NCBI RefSeq assembly: GCF_900106035.1
Contig: NZ_FNUC01000004.1
Location: 1,426,001-1,490,000, forward strand
Direction of reading: 5' to 3'
DNA from: Jiangella alba
Lineage (GTDB): Bacteria; Actinomycetota; Actinomycetes; Jiangellales; Jiangellaceae
Length of the DNA stretch: 64,000 bases
This document shows positions 1 to 8,419 of the stretch, piece by piece. Every line of letters begins with the position of its first letter. Position 1 is the first letter of the stretch. The translations under genes were made by a program, and so were the position numbers. Under the pieces are notes generated by a model. The model was not told where the DNA came from and ran no database searches. It was given only the letters and a program-made list of their open reading frames with translations.

Positions 1-3
1 AAG

Positions 4-438
4 GTGCCGTTCGGCCAGGCGGTCAAGGCACGGTCCGAGGCCGGCGGCGGCTGGCTCGGCTGGGTCGTCGCGGTCGACGACCTCGCGCCCATCGAGGAGC
101 GGCTGGGCCGGCCCGCCGTCGGCGGCCACCGGGTGCGCCCTGACGGCTACGACCTCGTGTGGCGGCAGATCGGCGTCATGGGCCTCATGAACGACCCGCA
201 GCTGCCGTTCTTCGTGCACTGGGAGTCCGACGCCGCCGAGCACCCGTCGAAGGGCGGCCACGACGTCGAGCTGCTCAGCCTCGACATCGCCGGCGACCCG
301 CACTTCGTCACGGCGTGGCTGGGCGAGCCCGAGGACCACCCGCTCGACGACGTCGACGTGCGCTGGCTGCCGGCGAACGGCGGCCCGGGCGTGCGCTCGG
401 TGCGGTTCCGCACCGCCCACGGAGAGGTCACGGTCTGA
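4..438 (+). CDS. VOC/glyoxalase-like domain protein, 5' end cut by the window
   Basis: The reading frame enters at the window edge and ends with TGA at 436-438. A GTG at 4 can be read as a start, but the true start is probably upstream because only the second half of a glyoxalase-like (Glyoxalase_3/VOC) protein is present. The C-terminal part has the beta-alpha-beta-beta look of that fold: WLGWVVAVDDL near the beginning, then FFVHWES, the GGHDVELLSLDI strand and a final VRSVRFRTAHGEVTV hairpin. No clear metal ligands can be assigned in the fragment, so the substrate is unknown. The next gene starts 2 bp after the stop on the same strand, so the two are probably co-transcribed. Confidence 0.6.
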   Translation: MPFGQAVKARSEAGGGWLGWVVAVDDLAPIEERLGRPAVGGHRVRPDGYDLVWRQIGVMGLMNDPQLPFFVHWESDAAEHPSKGGHDVELLSLDIAGDPHFVTAWLGEPEDHPLDDVDVRWLPANGGPGVRSVRFRTAHGEVTV

Positions 439-439
439 G

Positions 440-1099
440 ATGGTCACCATCACCGTCGCCGGTACGGCGCACCGTCTGGTGCCGGCCGAGCGCGGTACCG
501 TCCACCTGCGCGCCACCCGCGAAGCGCGCCGCTCGGCCGACGTCGTCCCGTTCGTCGCCGACCTGCACGCCCGGCTGTCCGCCGACGCCGAACGCTACGT
601 CACGGCGGGCGCGGCCACGCGGTGGTCGGCCGACCAGGTGTACGTGTCGACGGTGCAGCGCTACCGCCGCGACTCCGACGTCGCCGAGACGTTCCAGGTG
701 GCCGCCGCCGGGGTGGCGGTGCGGTTCTCCGACTTCGCCGCGCTGTCGACGTGGGTCACCGACGCCGGCGCGGTCGACGGCGTGGTGGTCGACGGCGTCG
801 ACTGGGAGCTGACCGACGACCACCGCCGCGAGATCGAGCGCGAGGTGCGGGCCGAGGCCGTGCGCGACGCCCAGGAGCGGGCGGCCACCTACGCCGCCGC
901 GCTCGGTCTCGCGAAGGCGGACGTGACAGCGCTGTACGAGCCGGGCCTCCGGTCGCACGATCAGCCGGGGTTCGAGGGTGCCAGGGTGGTGCAGTTCGGC
1001 CACGCGGCGTCGGCCGACCACGGCGGTCCGTCGGTGTCGCTGCGCCCGGAACGGATCGAGGTGTCGGTGACGATCTCCGCCGACTTCACCGCATCCTGA
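440..1099 (+). CDS. SIMPL (DUF541) domain protein
   Basis: A 219-residue protein, ATG start directly after the stop of the VOC gene. The pattern fits the SIMPL/DUF541 family: an N-terminal strand (ITVAGTAHR), alternating beta strands with polar helices, a YVSTVQRYRRDSD stretch, and the family-typical second half in which a VDGVDWELTDDH strand is followed by a long basic/acidic helix (REIEREVRAEAVRDAQERAATYAAALG). No signal peptide or membrane segment is visible, unlike many Gram-negative SIMPL proteins, so it is likely cytoplasmic. Family function is poorly defined (oligomeric ring-forming proteins). It converges on the ABC exporter genes across an 18-bp gap. Confidence 0.7.
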   Translation: MVTITVAGTAHRLVPAERGTVHLRATREARRSADVVPFVADLHARLSADAERYVTAGAATRWSADQVYVSTVQRYRRDSDVAETFQVAAAGVAVRFSDFAALSTWVTDAGAVDGVVVDGVDWELTDDHRREIEREVRAEAVRDAQERAATYAAALGLAKADVTALYEPGLRSHDQPGFEGARVVQFGHAASADHGGPSVSLRPERIEVSVTISADFTAS

Positions 1100-1117
1100 T
1101 CCGGGCGCAGCCGGCCG

Positions 1118-1894
1118 TCAGGCGTCGCGTTTCTTGAACAGGTACCAGGCGACGGCCAGGATGATTGCGACGAACGCCGCGAAAACACCACCGGACTCCC
1201 AGCGGCTCAGGTAGTCGAAGTCGGGACCGCCGTTGGCCTCGTATGGGCTGGTGGCCAGCAGCCGGGCCCCGGCCGAGAACGGCAGGAACTTCAGCGCCGG
1301 CTGCAGCCAGTCCAGCGCCGGCACCAGCGACAGCCCGGAGATCAGACCCTCGACCAGCAGCGGCGTCACCAGCAGAACCACGATGGCGCTGGGCACGCCG
1401 CGGAACAGCTGAGCCAGCGCCAGGCCGCAGATGGCGTACAGGATGACCAGCACGAAGTAGCCGGGGATGACCTGGTCGATCGGGCTGCCGAAGGACGGCA
1501 TCTCGCCCCAGAAGATCAGCCCGAGGCCGAGGTTGACGGCCAGCGACACCGCGACCACCACCGCCGACCAGATGCTGACCATGATGATCTTCGCCAGCAG
1601 CAGCCGGGACCGCTGCGGGATGGCCGTGAGCGTCGGCTGGATGGTGCCGTGGCGGTACTCGTGGCCAGTGGAGAAGACCCCGATGATCGACATGAACACC
1701 GGGATGAAGGTGGCGAACTCGGCGCCGCCGGTGAGGACCTGGGCGGTGATGTCGTCGTCGAGCGGGTCGTTGCGGGTGGCGTAGGCGATGATGAACGCCA
1801 CGCCGGCGGTGATGAGGACGCCGATGCCGCTCAGCCAGTAGGTCGAGCGCAGAGTGCGGAGCCGCACCCATTCGAAGCGGAGCGCGCTGCTCAT
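1118..1894 (-). CDS. ABC-2 type transporter permease
   Basis: A 258-residue integral membrane protein with about six hydrophobic segments: residues near 20-40, 60-80, 105-130, 150-170, 175-200 and 235-252. The GHEYRHGTIQ motif after the second segment is typical of ABC-2 permeases of the actinobacterial antibiotic/peptide exporter type, and the tail KKRDA is cytoplasmic and basic. The ATG overlaps the stop of the upstream ATPase gene by 4 bp (ATGA), giving translational coupling. Together the two form an exporter; the sequence does not show the substrate. Confidence 0.85.
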   Translation of the reverse strand: MSSALRFEWVRLRTLRSTYWLSGIGVLITAGVAFIIAYATRNDPLDDDITAQVLTGGAEFATFIPVFMSIIGVFSTGHEYRHGTIQPTLTAIPQRSRLLLAKIIMVSIWSAVVVAVSLAVNLGLGLIFWGEMPSFGSPIDQVIPGYFVLVILYAICGLALAQLFRGVPSAIVVLLVTPLLVEGLISGLSLVPALDWLQPALKFLPFSAGARLLATSPYEANGGPDFDYLSRWESGGVFAAFVAIILAVAWYLFKKRDA

Positions 1895-2979
1895 GCCGCA
1901 CCTCCCGGGGTCGGGCCGCCGGGTTGCGATGGCGGGACGGGTGGCGCGGCGGGCGGGCCGGCCGCGGGGACCTCCGCGGCGCCGGGCGCGCTGCCTGCCG
2001 GCCCGAGGTCGTGCGCGACGTATTCCTCGGATTCGCCGGTGGCGGTGATGAACGCGGTCTCGAGCGACGCGGTCTGCGTGACCAGCTCATGCAGCATGAT
2101 CGTGTTCTGGAAGGCCAGCTCGCCCACGGCGGCGGTCTCGATGCCCGACACCCGCAGGGCCGGCGACGGCGGCGGGCCCGCGGCGGCGGCCGCTGCCACC
2201 GCGGCGGGGTCGTCGCTTGCCGGCCGGGCGGTCGCGGGCACCTCCTCGACGGTGACGCCGTCGACGCGGCGGAGTAGCTCGGCCAGCTGGCCCGCCTGCG
2301 GGCTGCGCACCAGCACGCTGGACTGGGTGAAGTCGCGGACGAAGCCGTCGACGTCGCCGTTGTAGATCATCTTGCCGCGGCCGATGACGACCAGCTGGTC
2401 GGCCATCAGCGCCATCTCGGACAGCAGGTGGCTGGAGACGAAGATGGTCCGGCCCTGGTCGGCCAGCGACTTGAGGACGGTGCGCAGCCAGTGGATGCCG
2501 CTGGGGTCGAGGCCGTTGGCGGGCTCGTCGAGGATCAGCGTCTGGGGGTCGCCGAGCAGCGCCTGGGCCAGGCCCAGCCGCTGTGCCATGCCGAGGGAGA
2601 AGTTCTTCGGCTTCTTGTTCTTCACCTCGGTGAGGCCGACGAACTCGAGCACTTCGTCGACCCGGTGGAACGCGATGCCGCTGCCCGCCGCCAGCATGCG
2701 CAGGTGGTTGCGGGCGGTGCGGGTCGGGTGGAACGCCTTGGACTCGAGCACGGCGCCGATCTCGCGCATCGGGTGCGCGATGGTGCCGAACTTCCGCCCG
2801 TCGAACAGCGTCTCACCGCCACCGTTGTCGAGGTCGAGCATGAGGCGCATGGTGGTGGACTTGCCCGCGCCGTTGGGTCCGAGGAAGCCCGTCACCATGC
2901 CGGGACGCACCTCGAACGACAGATGATCGACGGCGGTCTTCGCGCCGTATCGTTTGTACAACCCCTGGGCCGTGATCAT
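1891..2979 (-). CDS. ABC transporter ATP-binding protein with Ala/Pro-rich tail
   Basis: A 362-residue ATPase. Walker A is GPNGAGKST (about residues 34-42), the signature is the variant FSLGMAQR, Walker B is LILDEPANGLDP and the switch His is in SSHLLSEMA. This is the DrrA/CcmA-like subfamily that pairs with ABC-2 permeases. After the nucleotide-binding domain it carries a regulatory region and an unusually long low-complexity Ala/Pro tail, including seven consecutive Ala around residue 250 and a terminal Pro/Gly-rich segment. Such tails vary between species. It is the first gene of a two-gene operon with the permease, and no regulator is encoded beside it. Confidence 0.9.
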   Translation of the reverse strand: MITAQGLYKRYGAKTAVDHLSFEVRPGMVTGFLGPNGAGKSTTMRLMLDLDNGGGETLFDGRKFGTIAHPMREIGAVLESKAFHPTRTARNHLRMLAAGSGIAFHRVDEVLEFVGLTEVKNKKPKNFSLGMAQRLGLAQALLGDPQTLILDEPANGLDPSGIHWLRTVLKSLADQGRTIFVSSHLLSEMALMADQLVVIGRGKMIYNGDVDGFVRDFTQSSVLVRSPQAGQLAELLRRVDGVTVEEVPATARPASDDPAAVAAAAAAGPPPSPALRVSGIETAAVGELAFQNTIMLHELVTQTASLETAFITATGESEEYVAHDLGPAGSAPGAAEVPAAGPPAAPPVPPSQPGGPTPGGAA

Positions 2980-3102
2980 GATCTCCCGATCGTTGGTCGG
3001 TCGCTGCGAACCTACCGGGTCGCAGGCCGCTGCCAGCTCATTCGCGCTGCGGAAGCTGCGTGTCCGACCAGAGGAGGAGGGGCAAAGCCCGGCGAACCCG
3101 GA

Positions 3103-3972
3103 TCAGCCGGCCCGCAGCGCCTGCCGGGCCAGCCGGCCGGCCTGGGCGCCGTACGACCCGCCGAACAGCACGGCGTGGACGAGCACGGGGTGCAGCTGGT
3201 GCAGCGGCAGCCGTTCGCGCCAGCCCGCGGCCAGCGGCCAGGCCTCGTCGTAGGCGGCGAGGACGCGGTCGAGGTGCGGCAGGCCGAACAGCGTGAGCAT
3301 GGCGAGGTCGGTCTCGCGGTGGCCGCCGTGCGCGGCGGGGTCGACGAGGTACGCGCCGGTCTCGGTCCACAGCACGTTGCCGGCCCAGAGGTCGCCGTGG
3401 ACCAGCGCCGGCGGCTCGTCCGGTCCGGCCAGCCGGGGGAGGTCGGCGATGACCTTCTCGACGTCGGCGACGGTGCGTCTGTCGACGGCGCCGGCCTTGC
3501 GGGCCGTGCGCAGGTACGGCTCCAGCCGCCCGTAGGCCCACAGGTCCGGCCAGCGTTTCCAGGGCCCGTGCGGGAGGTCGAGGCTGCCGATCCAGCCGGG
3601 GCCGTCGGCCGTGCCGAACACGTCGGCGCCGTGCCGGTGCGTGGCGGCGAGGGCGCGGCCGAACCGTTCCGCGGCCGTCGCCGACGGGACGCCCGTCGTG
3701 ACCCATTCGAGGACCAGGCAGTGTTCGTCGTGCGCGAGCATCCGCGGGACGGGGACGCCGCCCGGGGCCGCCGCCAGCCGCGTCAGCCCGAGCGCCTCGG
3801 CCGGGAAGAATCCCGGCGGCGCGCCCGCCCGGGTCTTGACGAAGACCGTGCGGCCGTCGCCCAGCCGGGCCCGCCGGGCTTCGCAGATGGAACCGCCGCC
3901 GACCGGGGTGAGCGATTCGACGGCGGTGCCCAGCAGCGTGTGCAGATGCTCACTGTCGACTGGGCTCACCAC
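3103..3972 (-). CDS. Fructosamine/ketosamine-3-kinase family protein
   Basis: A 289-residue kinase of the FN3K/aminoglycoside-phosphotransferase fold. The catalytic loop is LVHGDLWAGNVLW with the invariant Asp and Asn, followed by YLVDPAAHGGHRETDLAM, which holds the metal-binding Asp. The N-lobe Lys lies in VFVKTRA. Bacterial homologues phosphorylate ribulosamine or erythrulosamine adducts on proteins as a first step of deglycation. The GTG start at 3972 lies inside the end of the upstream phosphatase gene (23-bp overlap), so the two are coupled. Bacterial fructosamine-kinase-like genes are often found next to low-molecular-weight phosphatases, and this pair fits protein repair. Confidence 0.88.
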   Translation of the reverse strand: MVSPVDSEHLHTLLGTAVESLTPVGGGSICEARRARLGDGRTVFVKTRAGAPPGFFPAEALGLTRLAAAPGGVPVPRMLAHDEHCLVLEWVTTGVPSATAAERFGRALAATHRHGADVFGTADGPGWIGSLDLPHGPWKRWPDLWAYGRLEPYLRTARKAGAVDRRTVADVEKVIADLPRLAGPDEPPALVHGDLWAGNVLWTETGAYLVDPAAHGGHRETDLAMLTLFGLPHLDRVLAAYDEAWPLAAGWRERLPLHQLHPVLVHAVLFGGSYGAQAGRLARQALRAG

Positions 3973-4486
3973 CCGGCACGTCGAGCTCGATCTCCTGGCG
4001 CACCGCCGCGACGAAGCCGTCGGCGGCCCGCTCGATCATCAGCAGCACGTGGACGAACGCGGCGTCGTCGCCGTAGTAGGGGTCGGGCACGTCGGTGTCG
4101 TCGCCGGCCATGACGTCGGGGTCGTAGCTGCGCAGCAACTGCACCTTGGCGCGGGTGTCGTCGTCGCGGGCCAGCGTGCTGAGGCCGGCGAAGTTCTCGC
4201 GGTCGAGGGCCAGCACGAGGTCGACGTCGGCGAACCACTCGCGGCGGAACTGGCGGGCGCGGTGGGCGCTGCCGTCGTAGCCGTGGTGGTGCAGCGCGGC
4301 GACCGCGCGGGGGTCGGCCGGCTGGCCGGCGTGCCAGCCGCCGGTGCCGGCGGAGTCGACGGTGACGAGGTCGCCCAGGCCGGCCTGCTCGAGGCGGTGG
4401 CGCAGCACGAACTCGGCGATGGGCGACCGGCAGATGTTGCCGGCGCAGACGACGCAGACGCGGTATGGGGTAGTGGAATCCGTCAC
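3950..4486 (-). CDS. Low-molecular-weight protein-tyrosine-phosphatase family
   Basis: Starting at the GTG at 4486 the protein is 178 residues and begins VTDSTTPYRVCVVCAG. The catalytic P-loop is C-A-G-N-I-C-R-S, matching CX5R(S), and the general-acid loop is DVPDPYYGDD near residue 125. A longer frame runs upstream to 4636, but that extension is Arg/Ser-rich and lies antisense to, and within, the next gene, so it was not used. In bacteria these enzymes act on phosphotyrosine or on sugar-phosphate adducts. The overlap with the fructosamine-kinase gene favours a role in deglycation here. Confidence 0.88.
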   Translation of the reverse strand: MTDSTTPYRVCVVCAGNICRSPIAEFVLRHRLEQAGLGDLVTVDSAGTGGWHAGQPADPRAVAALHHHGYDGSAHRARQFRREWFADVDLVLALDRENFAGLSTLARDDDTRAKVQLLRSYDPDVMAGDDTDVPDPYYGDDAAFVHVLLMIERAADGFVAAVRQEIELDVPGGEPSRQ

Positions 4487-4499
4487 GGCCACAGGCGCC

Positions 4500-4937
4500 T
4501 CAGCGGCGCTGGCGCGCGAGCTCCCCGACGGCCAACGCGAGCTCGGTGGCCAGATCGAAGGACCGCTCGTGGTTGGGGTTGCTGCGCATCCACAGGCAGA
4601 TCGTCTGCACGACCGCACCGGACCACGCGGGGTCACGGCGCAGCGCGTGGCGGACGGAGACCGGCCGCGGCGCGAAGGACGTGACGTCGAACCACTGGCC
4701 GTCGGCGAAGGCGAGCATGGGGTTGCCGTGCGGATCGTCGTAGACGACCTCGTAGACCATCGAGCCCACCAGCGCGTGCCGGTTGGAGTCGGGTTCCGGG
4801 TATCCCGGTGGAGTCGTGACCGCGAGCGGCGCCGGAGGCGACGCGGACGTGCCGCGCTCCGGGTGCCGGGCGCGCTGATGGCCCGAAGGAGGTTGCTCGG
4901 TCAGGACCGAACCGACGGGGCCGTAGCCGATCGTCAT
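4500..4937 (-). CDS. Hypothetical protein, unrecognised family
   Basis: A 145-residue protein with ATG at 4937. The first about 50 residues are low-complexity (Pro, Ser, His, Arg) and probably disordered. The ordered part begins near GSMVYEVVYDDPHGNP, followed by WFDVTSFAPRPVSVRHALRRDP and a C-terminal helix (ATELALAVGELARQ). No signal peptide, membrane segment or known catalytic motif is visible. It ends 13 bp before the phosphatase start on the same strand and probably belongs to the phosphatase/fructosamine-kinase operon. The 195 bp upstream (4938-5133) show no gene; they should hold the operon promoter. Confidence 0.6.
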   Translation of the reverse strand: MTIGYGPVGSVLTEQPPSGHQRARHPERGTSASPPAPLAVTTPPGYPEPDSNRHALVGSMVYEVVYDDPHGNPMLAFADGQWFDVTSFAPRPVSVRHALRRDPAWSGAVVQTICLWMRSNPNHERSFDLATELALAVGELARQRR

Positions 4938-5133
4938 CTGTTCACCATGCCCACACTGAGTTCAGGGCACAACGAACCCCCGTGGCGCCGGCAGAAACGG
5001 GCGCCTATCCGTCGTGCAGAGGATGCTAGGCCAAAGGTACGTCAAACATCGGCCCAGCGGAAGAAGGGTCGTATCAAGTAGGCGTTAAGGTCCACGCCCC
5101 GACGACGGATGGACGACCGCGTGCCGCCGTTCG

Positions 5134-5508
5134 TCAGTTCGGCAACAACAGATTCAGGAGCCAGCTGACGAACGAGACCACCAGCGCGCCGAGCACGGCC
5201 GACCAGAAGAAGTCGTCGACGTGGAAGGGCACGTCCAGTGCGTCGGCGATCCACGAGGTCAGCTCGAACATCAGCGCGTTGACGATCAACGTGAAGAGAC
5301 CGAGGGTCAAGATCAGCAGTGGTAGAGACAACAACTGGACCACTGGTTTGATGAACGCGTTGATCAGACCGAAGATGAGGGCCACGACAAGCAAGGTCAG
5401 GATCTCGCTTGACGTGCTGTCAGAGCTGATGGTCACGCCGTCGACGATCCGGGTCGCCACCCACAGGGCGAATCCGTTGACGAGCAGGCGGATGATGAAG
5501 GACGTCAC
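5134..5508 (-). CDS. Phage holin family (DUF360-type) small membrane protein
   Basis: A 124-residue protein from GTG at 5508 ([12 protein letters not shown]). It has four hydrophobic segments: about residues 4-24, 33-55 with the typical [20 protein letters not shown], 60-80, and 98-122 ending WLLNLLLPN. The FGLxNAxxKP motif is the hallmark of this widely conserved family, which is named after phage holins but is usually chromosomal and of unknown role. The much longer frame continuing upstream is only the antisense shadow of the aminotransferase gene, so the short start was chosen. The gene is divergent from the aminotransferase. Confidence 0.8.
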   Translation of the reverse strand: MTSFIIRLLVNGFALWVATRIVDGVTISSDSTSSEILTLLVVALIFGLINAFIKPVVQLLSLPLLILTLGLFTLIVNALMFELTSWIADALDVPFHVDDFFWSAVLGALVVSFVSWLLNLLLPN

Positions 5509-5562
5509 GGCTGCCGAGCGTACACATCCGGGGCCGTTCGCGGGAGCGGCTATCGTGCGGAC

Positions 5563-6633
5563 ATGGTGCGCATTCGCAAGGCTCTCGACGGTCTGCCGTC
5601 CTACAAGCCGGGCCGGCCGGCCGCACCCGCCGCGGGCGCGGTGCCGGCGTTCAAGATCTCCTCGAACGAGAACCCCTATCCGCCGCTGCCCGGCGTCCTC
5701 GAGGCCGTCACGGCCACGGCCGGCTCGCTGAACCGCTACCCGGACCTGTTCGCCACCGAGCTGGTGGCGGCGCTGGCCGACCGCTTCGGCGTGCCGCCCG
5801 AGCACATCGCCACCGGCACCGGCAGCGTCGGCGTGCTGCAGCAGATCATCCAGGCCACGGCCGCCGAGGGCGACGAAGTGGTCTACGCCTGGCGGTCGTT
5901 CGAGGCGTACCCCATCGTGGTCGGCATCTCCGGCGCCACGGCGGTGGAGGTGCCGCTGGCCGCCGGCGCGCGGCACGACCTCGACGCCATGGCCGACGCC
6001 ATCACCGACCGCACCCGCCTGGTGCTCGTGTGCACGCCGAACAACCCGACCGGGCCGGTGGCCGGGCGCGATGAGCTGGCCGCGTTCGTGCGCCGGGTGC
6101 CCGAGGACGTCCTGGTGGTGGTCGACGAGGCGTACCGCGAGTTCGTCCGCGACCCCGCCGCCGCCGACGGCCTCGAGCTCTACCGCCGACACCGCAACGT
6201 GTGCGTGCTGCGCACGTTCTCGAAGGCGTACGGCCTGGCCGGGCTCCGCGTCGGGTTCGCCATCGCGCACGACGACGTCGCCGACGCACTGCGCAAGACC
6301 GCGGTGCCGTTCGGTGTCTCCGGCATCGCCCAGCGAGCCGCCGTCGAGTCGCTGGCCCGCGAGGCCGAGCTGCTCGAGCGGGTCGAGGCCCTGGTCAGCG
6401 AGCGCACCCGGGTGTACGACGCGCTGACGGCGCAGGGATGGGAGATTCCTCACACCGAGGCGAACTTCGTGTGGCTGGCGCTGGGCGAGCGGACGCTCGA
6501 CTTCGCCCGCTTCTGCGAGGACGAAGGGCTGGTCGTACGCCCATTCGCCGGCGACGGCTGCCGGGTCACGATCGCCGAGCGCGAGGCCAATGACAGGCTG
6601 ATCCGACTGGCCGCCGAATGGCGGGTTGGCTAA
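5563..6633 (+). CDS. Histidinol-phosphate / aromatic amino acid aminotransferase
   Basis: A 356-residue class I/II PLP aminotransferase. The N-terminal [11 protein letters not shown] motif, [20 protein letters not shown] and the PLP-lysine motif [10 protein letters not shown] (Lys221) are all present; the last Arg motif is near [10 protein letters not shown]. Actinobacteria usually carry a hisC inside the his operon and a second, Pat-type gene that prefers aromatic 2-oxoacids. The opening [15 protein letters not shown] and the location outside a his operon favour the Pat type here, but sequence alone cannot separate the two. The gene is divergent from the holin-family gene and ends before a strong convergent terminator. 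Confidence 0.85.
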   Translation: MVRIRKALDGLPSYKPGRPAAPAAGAVPAFKISSNENPYPPLPGVLEAVTATAGSLNRYPDLFATELVAALADRFGVPPEHIATGTGSVGVLQQIIQATAAEGDEVVYAWRSFEAYPIVVGISGATAVEVPLAAGARHDLDAMADAITDRTRLVLVCTPNNPTGPVAGRDELAAFVRRVPEDVLVVVDEAYREFVRDPAAADGLELYRRHRNVCVLRTFSKAYGLAGLRVGFAIAHDDVADALRKTAVPFGVSGIAQRAAVESLAREAELLERVEALVSERTRVYDALTAQGWEIPHTEANFVWLALGERTLDFARFCEDEGLVVRPFAGDGCRVTIAEREANDRLIRLAAEWRVG

Positions 6634-6675
6634 CGCTTTCCAAAGGACGCATATCCCTGCGTGCAGGGGGAACAA

Positions 6676-6727
6676 GCACGGACGGCGTCCTGCGTTCGGG
6701 GGGCGAGACGCCGGACGCCGTCCGTGC
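6676..6727. terminator. Bidirectional hairpin terminator between aminotransferase and peptide gene 1
   Basis: A perfect 15-bp inverted repeat (6676-6690 with 6713-6727; arm GCACGGACGGCGTCC) separated by 22 nt. It lies between the 3' end of the aminotransferase and the 3' end of the convergent small peptide gene at 6745-6867. There is no U-tract, as is common in actinobacteria. Confidence 0.75.
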
Positions 6728-6744
6728 AGTCTGTGGCTACCGCA

Positions 6745-6867
6745 TCAGCAGCAGAATTGTCCGGGGCTCCCGGCCGGCGCGATTGTGGCGACAGCCGGCG
6801 TGCCCACGGCGAAGACGAGTGCGAACGCTGCGACAGCCGCGACCACGACTCGCTTGGCACGCCCCAT
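6745..6867 (-). CDS. Small secreted peptide precursor 1, C-terminal Phe-Cys-Cys
   Basis: A 40-codon gene. ATG is at 6867 and TGA ends at 6745; an AGGAG Shine-Dalgarno (6878-6882) lies 10 nt upstream. The product begins MGRAKRVVVAAVAAFALVFA, a textbook positively charged N-region plus hydrophobic core, followed by GTPAVA, a signal-peptidase-I site. The predicted mature part is only about 13 residues (TIAPAGSPGQFCC). It is divergent from, and 67 bp away from, the XRE-TPR regulator. A second peptide with the same design and the same FCC end lies on the other side of that regulator (8420-8584). The family is not known to me. A cell-cell signal for the regulator is an inference. Confidence 0.65.
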   Translation of the reverse strand: MGRAKRVVVAAVAAFALVFAVGTPAVATIAPAGSPGQFCC

Positions 6868-6929
6868 CTAGATCGAACTCCTAAAGTCGGCATTTGGGCT
6901 GGCAAAATGTGACTGACTGTAGTCCAATA

Positions 6930-6941
6930 CTGTCATGACAG
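6930..6941. promoter_or_regulatory. 12-bp palindrome over the start codon of the XRE-TPR gene
   Basis: CTGTCATGACAG is a perfect palindrome covering the ATG at 6935. No Shine-Dalgarno precedes that ATG, so the transcript may be leaderless and the palindrome would overlap the transcription start. It is a plausible autoregulatory operator in the 67-bp divergent region shared with peptide gene 1. The half-site TGACAGT also appears beside the -35 of peptide gene 2. Confidence 0.4.
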
Positions 6942-8344
6942 AAGACCAGCCAGCAACAGTGGACGAGGCGCCGCTTCCGACGCCCGTCGGGCAGCGTATC
7001 CGATCCCGCCGGTTGGAACTCGGACTTTCCCAGGCGGAGATCGCCGAGGGCATGCTGTCCCCCAGCTACGTCTCGCTCGTCGAGAGCGGCCGTCGCCAGC
7101 CGGCCTCGTCCGCGCTCTCGCACATCGCCGAGCGGCTGCGCATCGACGTCGAGTACCTGCGCGACGGCGTCGACGCGTCCGTCCGTACCAAGGCCCGCCT
7201 CGCCCTCGGCCGCGCCGAGATGGCGCTGCGCGATGGCCGGGCCGACGAGGCGTACGAGCAGTTCACCGTGCTGGTCGGGGATCCTGGTCTGAACGACGAG
7301 CAGAGCCGCGCCGCCCGCCTGGGCCGGGCGCTGGCCCGCGAGCGCACCGGCGACCTCGAGGGCGCCATCGGGCTGCTCAGCGAGCTGGCCGACGAAGCGC
7401 GGCAGTCGCCCGCGGTGCAGTCGTGGCTCGACGTCGCCATCGCGCTCACCCGGTGCTACGACCGCGTCGGCGACTACGACATGGCCATCCAGGTCGGTGA
7501 AGAGGCCCGTCGCGCGGCCTTCGACCTCGGGCTCGAGAACACCGACGAGTACATCCGCCTCGGCTGCACGGTGCTCGGCGCCTACTCCGGCCGTGGCGAC
7601 CTCGTGCGGTCCAACGCGCTCGCGGCCGAGCTGGTGGCCGCCGCCGACCGCATCGGCACGCCGCACACCCGCGGCGCGGCGTACTGGAACGCCTCGCTCA
7701 TCGCCGAGTCCCGCGGCGAGCTGGCGCTGGCGTTGAACCTGGTCGACCGCGCGCTGGCGATGTTCGGCGAGGGCGACGACCTCCGCAACCTCGCCCGGCT
7801 GCGGCTGGCGCACGCCTGGCTGCTGCTGCAGGGCAGCGAGCCCCAGGCCCAGGAGGCACTGGCGGTCCTCGACGGCGTCGAGGCGGCCATCCGCCAGCAC
7901 GGCAGCATCACCGACATCGCGACCTTCAGCACCCATCGCGCCGAGGCGCTGCTGCGGCTCGGCCGGCTCGACGACGCCCGCACCGCCGCCGACACCGCGC
8001 TGCGCGAACTGGGCGACCGGCCGTGGATCGGCGGGGCACTGGCCCGGCTCACCCTCGCCCGGGTGCTGCGCGCGCAGGGCGACGTCGAGCAGAGCATCCG
8101 CGAGGCCGCGCTGGCCGCGTCGGCGCTCGAGTCCATGGGGGCCACTCGAGTGGCGGCCCGGGCCTGGCGCGAGCTGGCCGACCTCTACCGCGACCTCGGT
8201 CGCACCGACGCGGCGCTCGATGCCTACGACAACGCGCTCCGGTCGGTCCGGGTCGGCCCGCACATCCCGGCCGGCCTCGCCGACGAAGCCGTCAGCGGGA
8301 GCTTCGACGCCCCGCTGGGCCTCACGCCGTCGGCCACGGCCTGA
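6935..8344 (+). CDS. XRE-family HTH regulator with TPR domain (RRNPP-like architecture)
   Basis: A 469-residue protein. Residues about 14-70 form an XRE/Cro helix-turn-helix (GQRIRSRRLELGLSQAEIAE, then SPSYVSLVESGRRQPASSAL). The rest is a long all-alpha array of about eight TPR-like helix pairs, for example RAARLGRALARERTGDLEGA, ARLRLAHAWLLLQG and ARAWRELADLYRDLGRTDAA. This HTH-plus-TPR layout is that of the RRNPP peptide-receptor regulators of Firmicutes (PlcR, NprR, Rgg). In actinobacteria such proteins are mostly uncharacterised. The gene is flanked on both sides by tiny secreted peptides ending FCC, which makes a peptide-sensing role plausible. The C-terminal 25 residues look disordered. 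Confidence 0.88.
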   Translation: MTEDQPATVDEAPLPTPVGQRIRSRRLELGLSQAEIAEGMLSPSYVSLVESGRRQPASSALSHIAERLRIDVEYLRDGVDASVRTKARLALGRAEMALRDGRADEAYEQFTVLVGDPGLNDEQSRAARLGRALARERTGDLEGAIGLLSELADEARQSPAVQSWLDVAIALTRCYDRVGDYDMAIQVGEEARRAAFDLGLENTDEYIRLGCTVLGAYSGRGDLVRSNALAAELVAAADRIGTPHTRGAAYWNASLIAESRGELALALNLVDRALAMFGEGDDLRNLARLRLAHAWLLLQGSEPQAQEALAVLDGVEAAIRQHGSITDIATFSTHRAEALLRLGRLDDARTAADTALRELGDRPWIGGALARLTLARVLRAQGDVEQSIREAALAASALESMGATRVAARAWRELADLYRDLGRTDAALDAYDNALRSVRVGPHIPAGLADEAVSGSFDAPLGLTPSATA

Positions 8345-8363
8345 CGAGCGACGCACACCGTCA

Positions 8364-8408
8364 CACAGCGATGCCCCGGCGCCAGTCAGGCGCCGGGGCA
8401 TCGCTGTG
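8364..8408. terminator. Perfect 20-bp bidirectional terminator
   Basis: A perfect inverted repeat with 20-bp arms (8364-8383 and 8389-8408) and a 5-nt loop AGTCA. It lies between the stop of the XRE-TPR gene and the stop of the convergent peptide gene 2 and can terminate both. Confidence 0.88.
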
Positions 8409-8419
8409 AGTTGCGGCTG

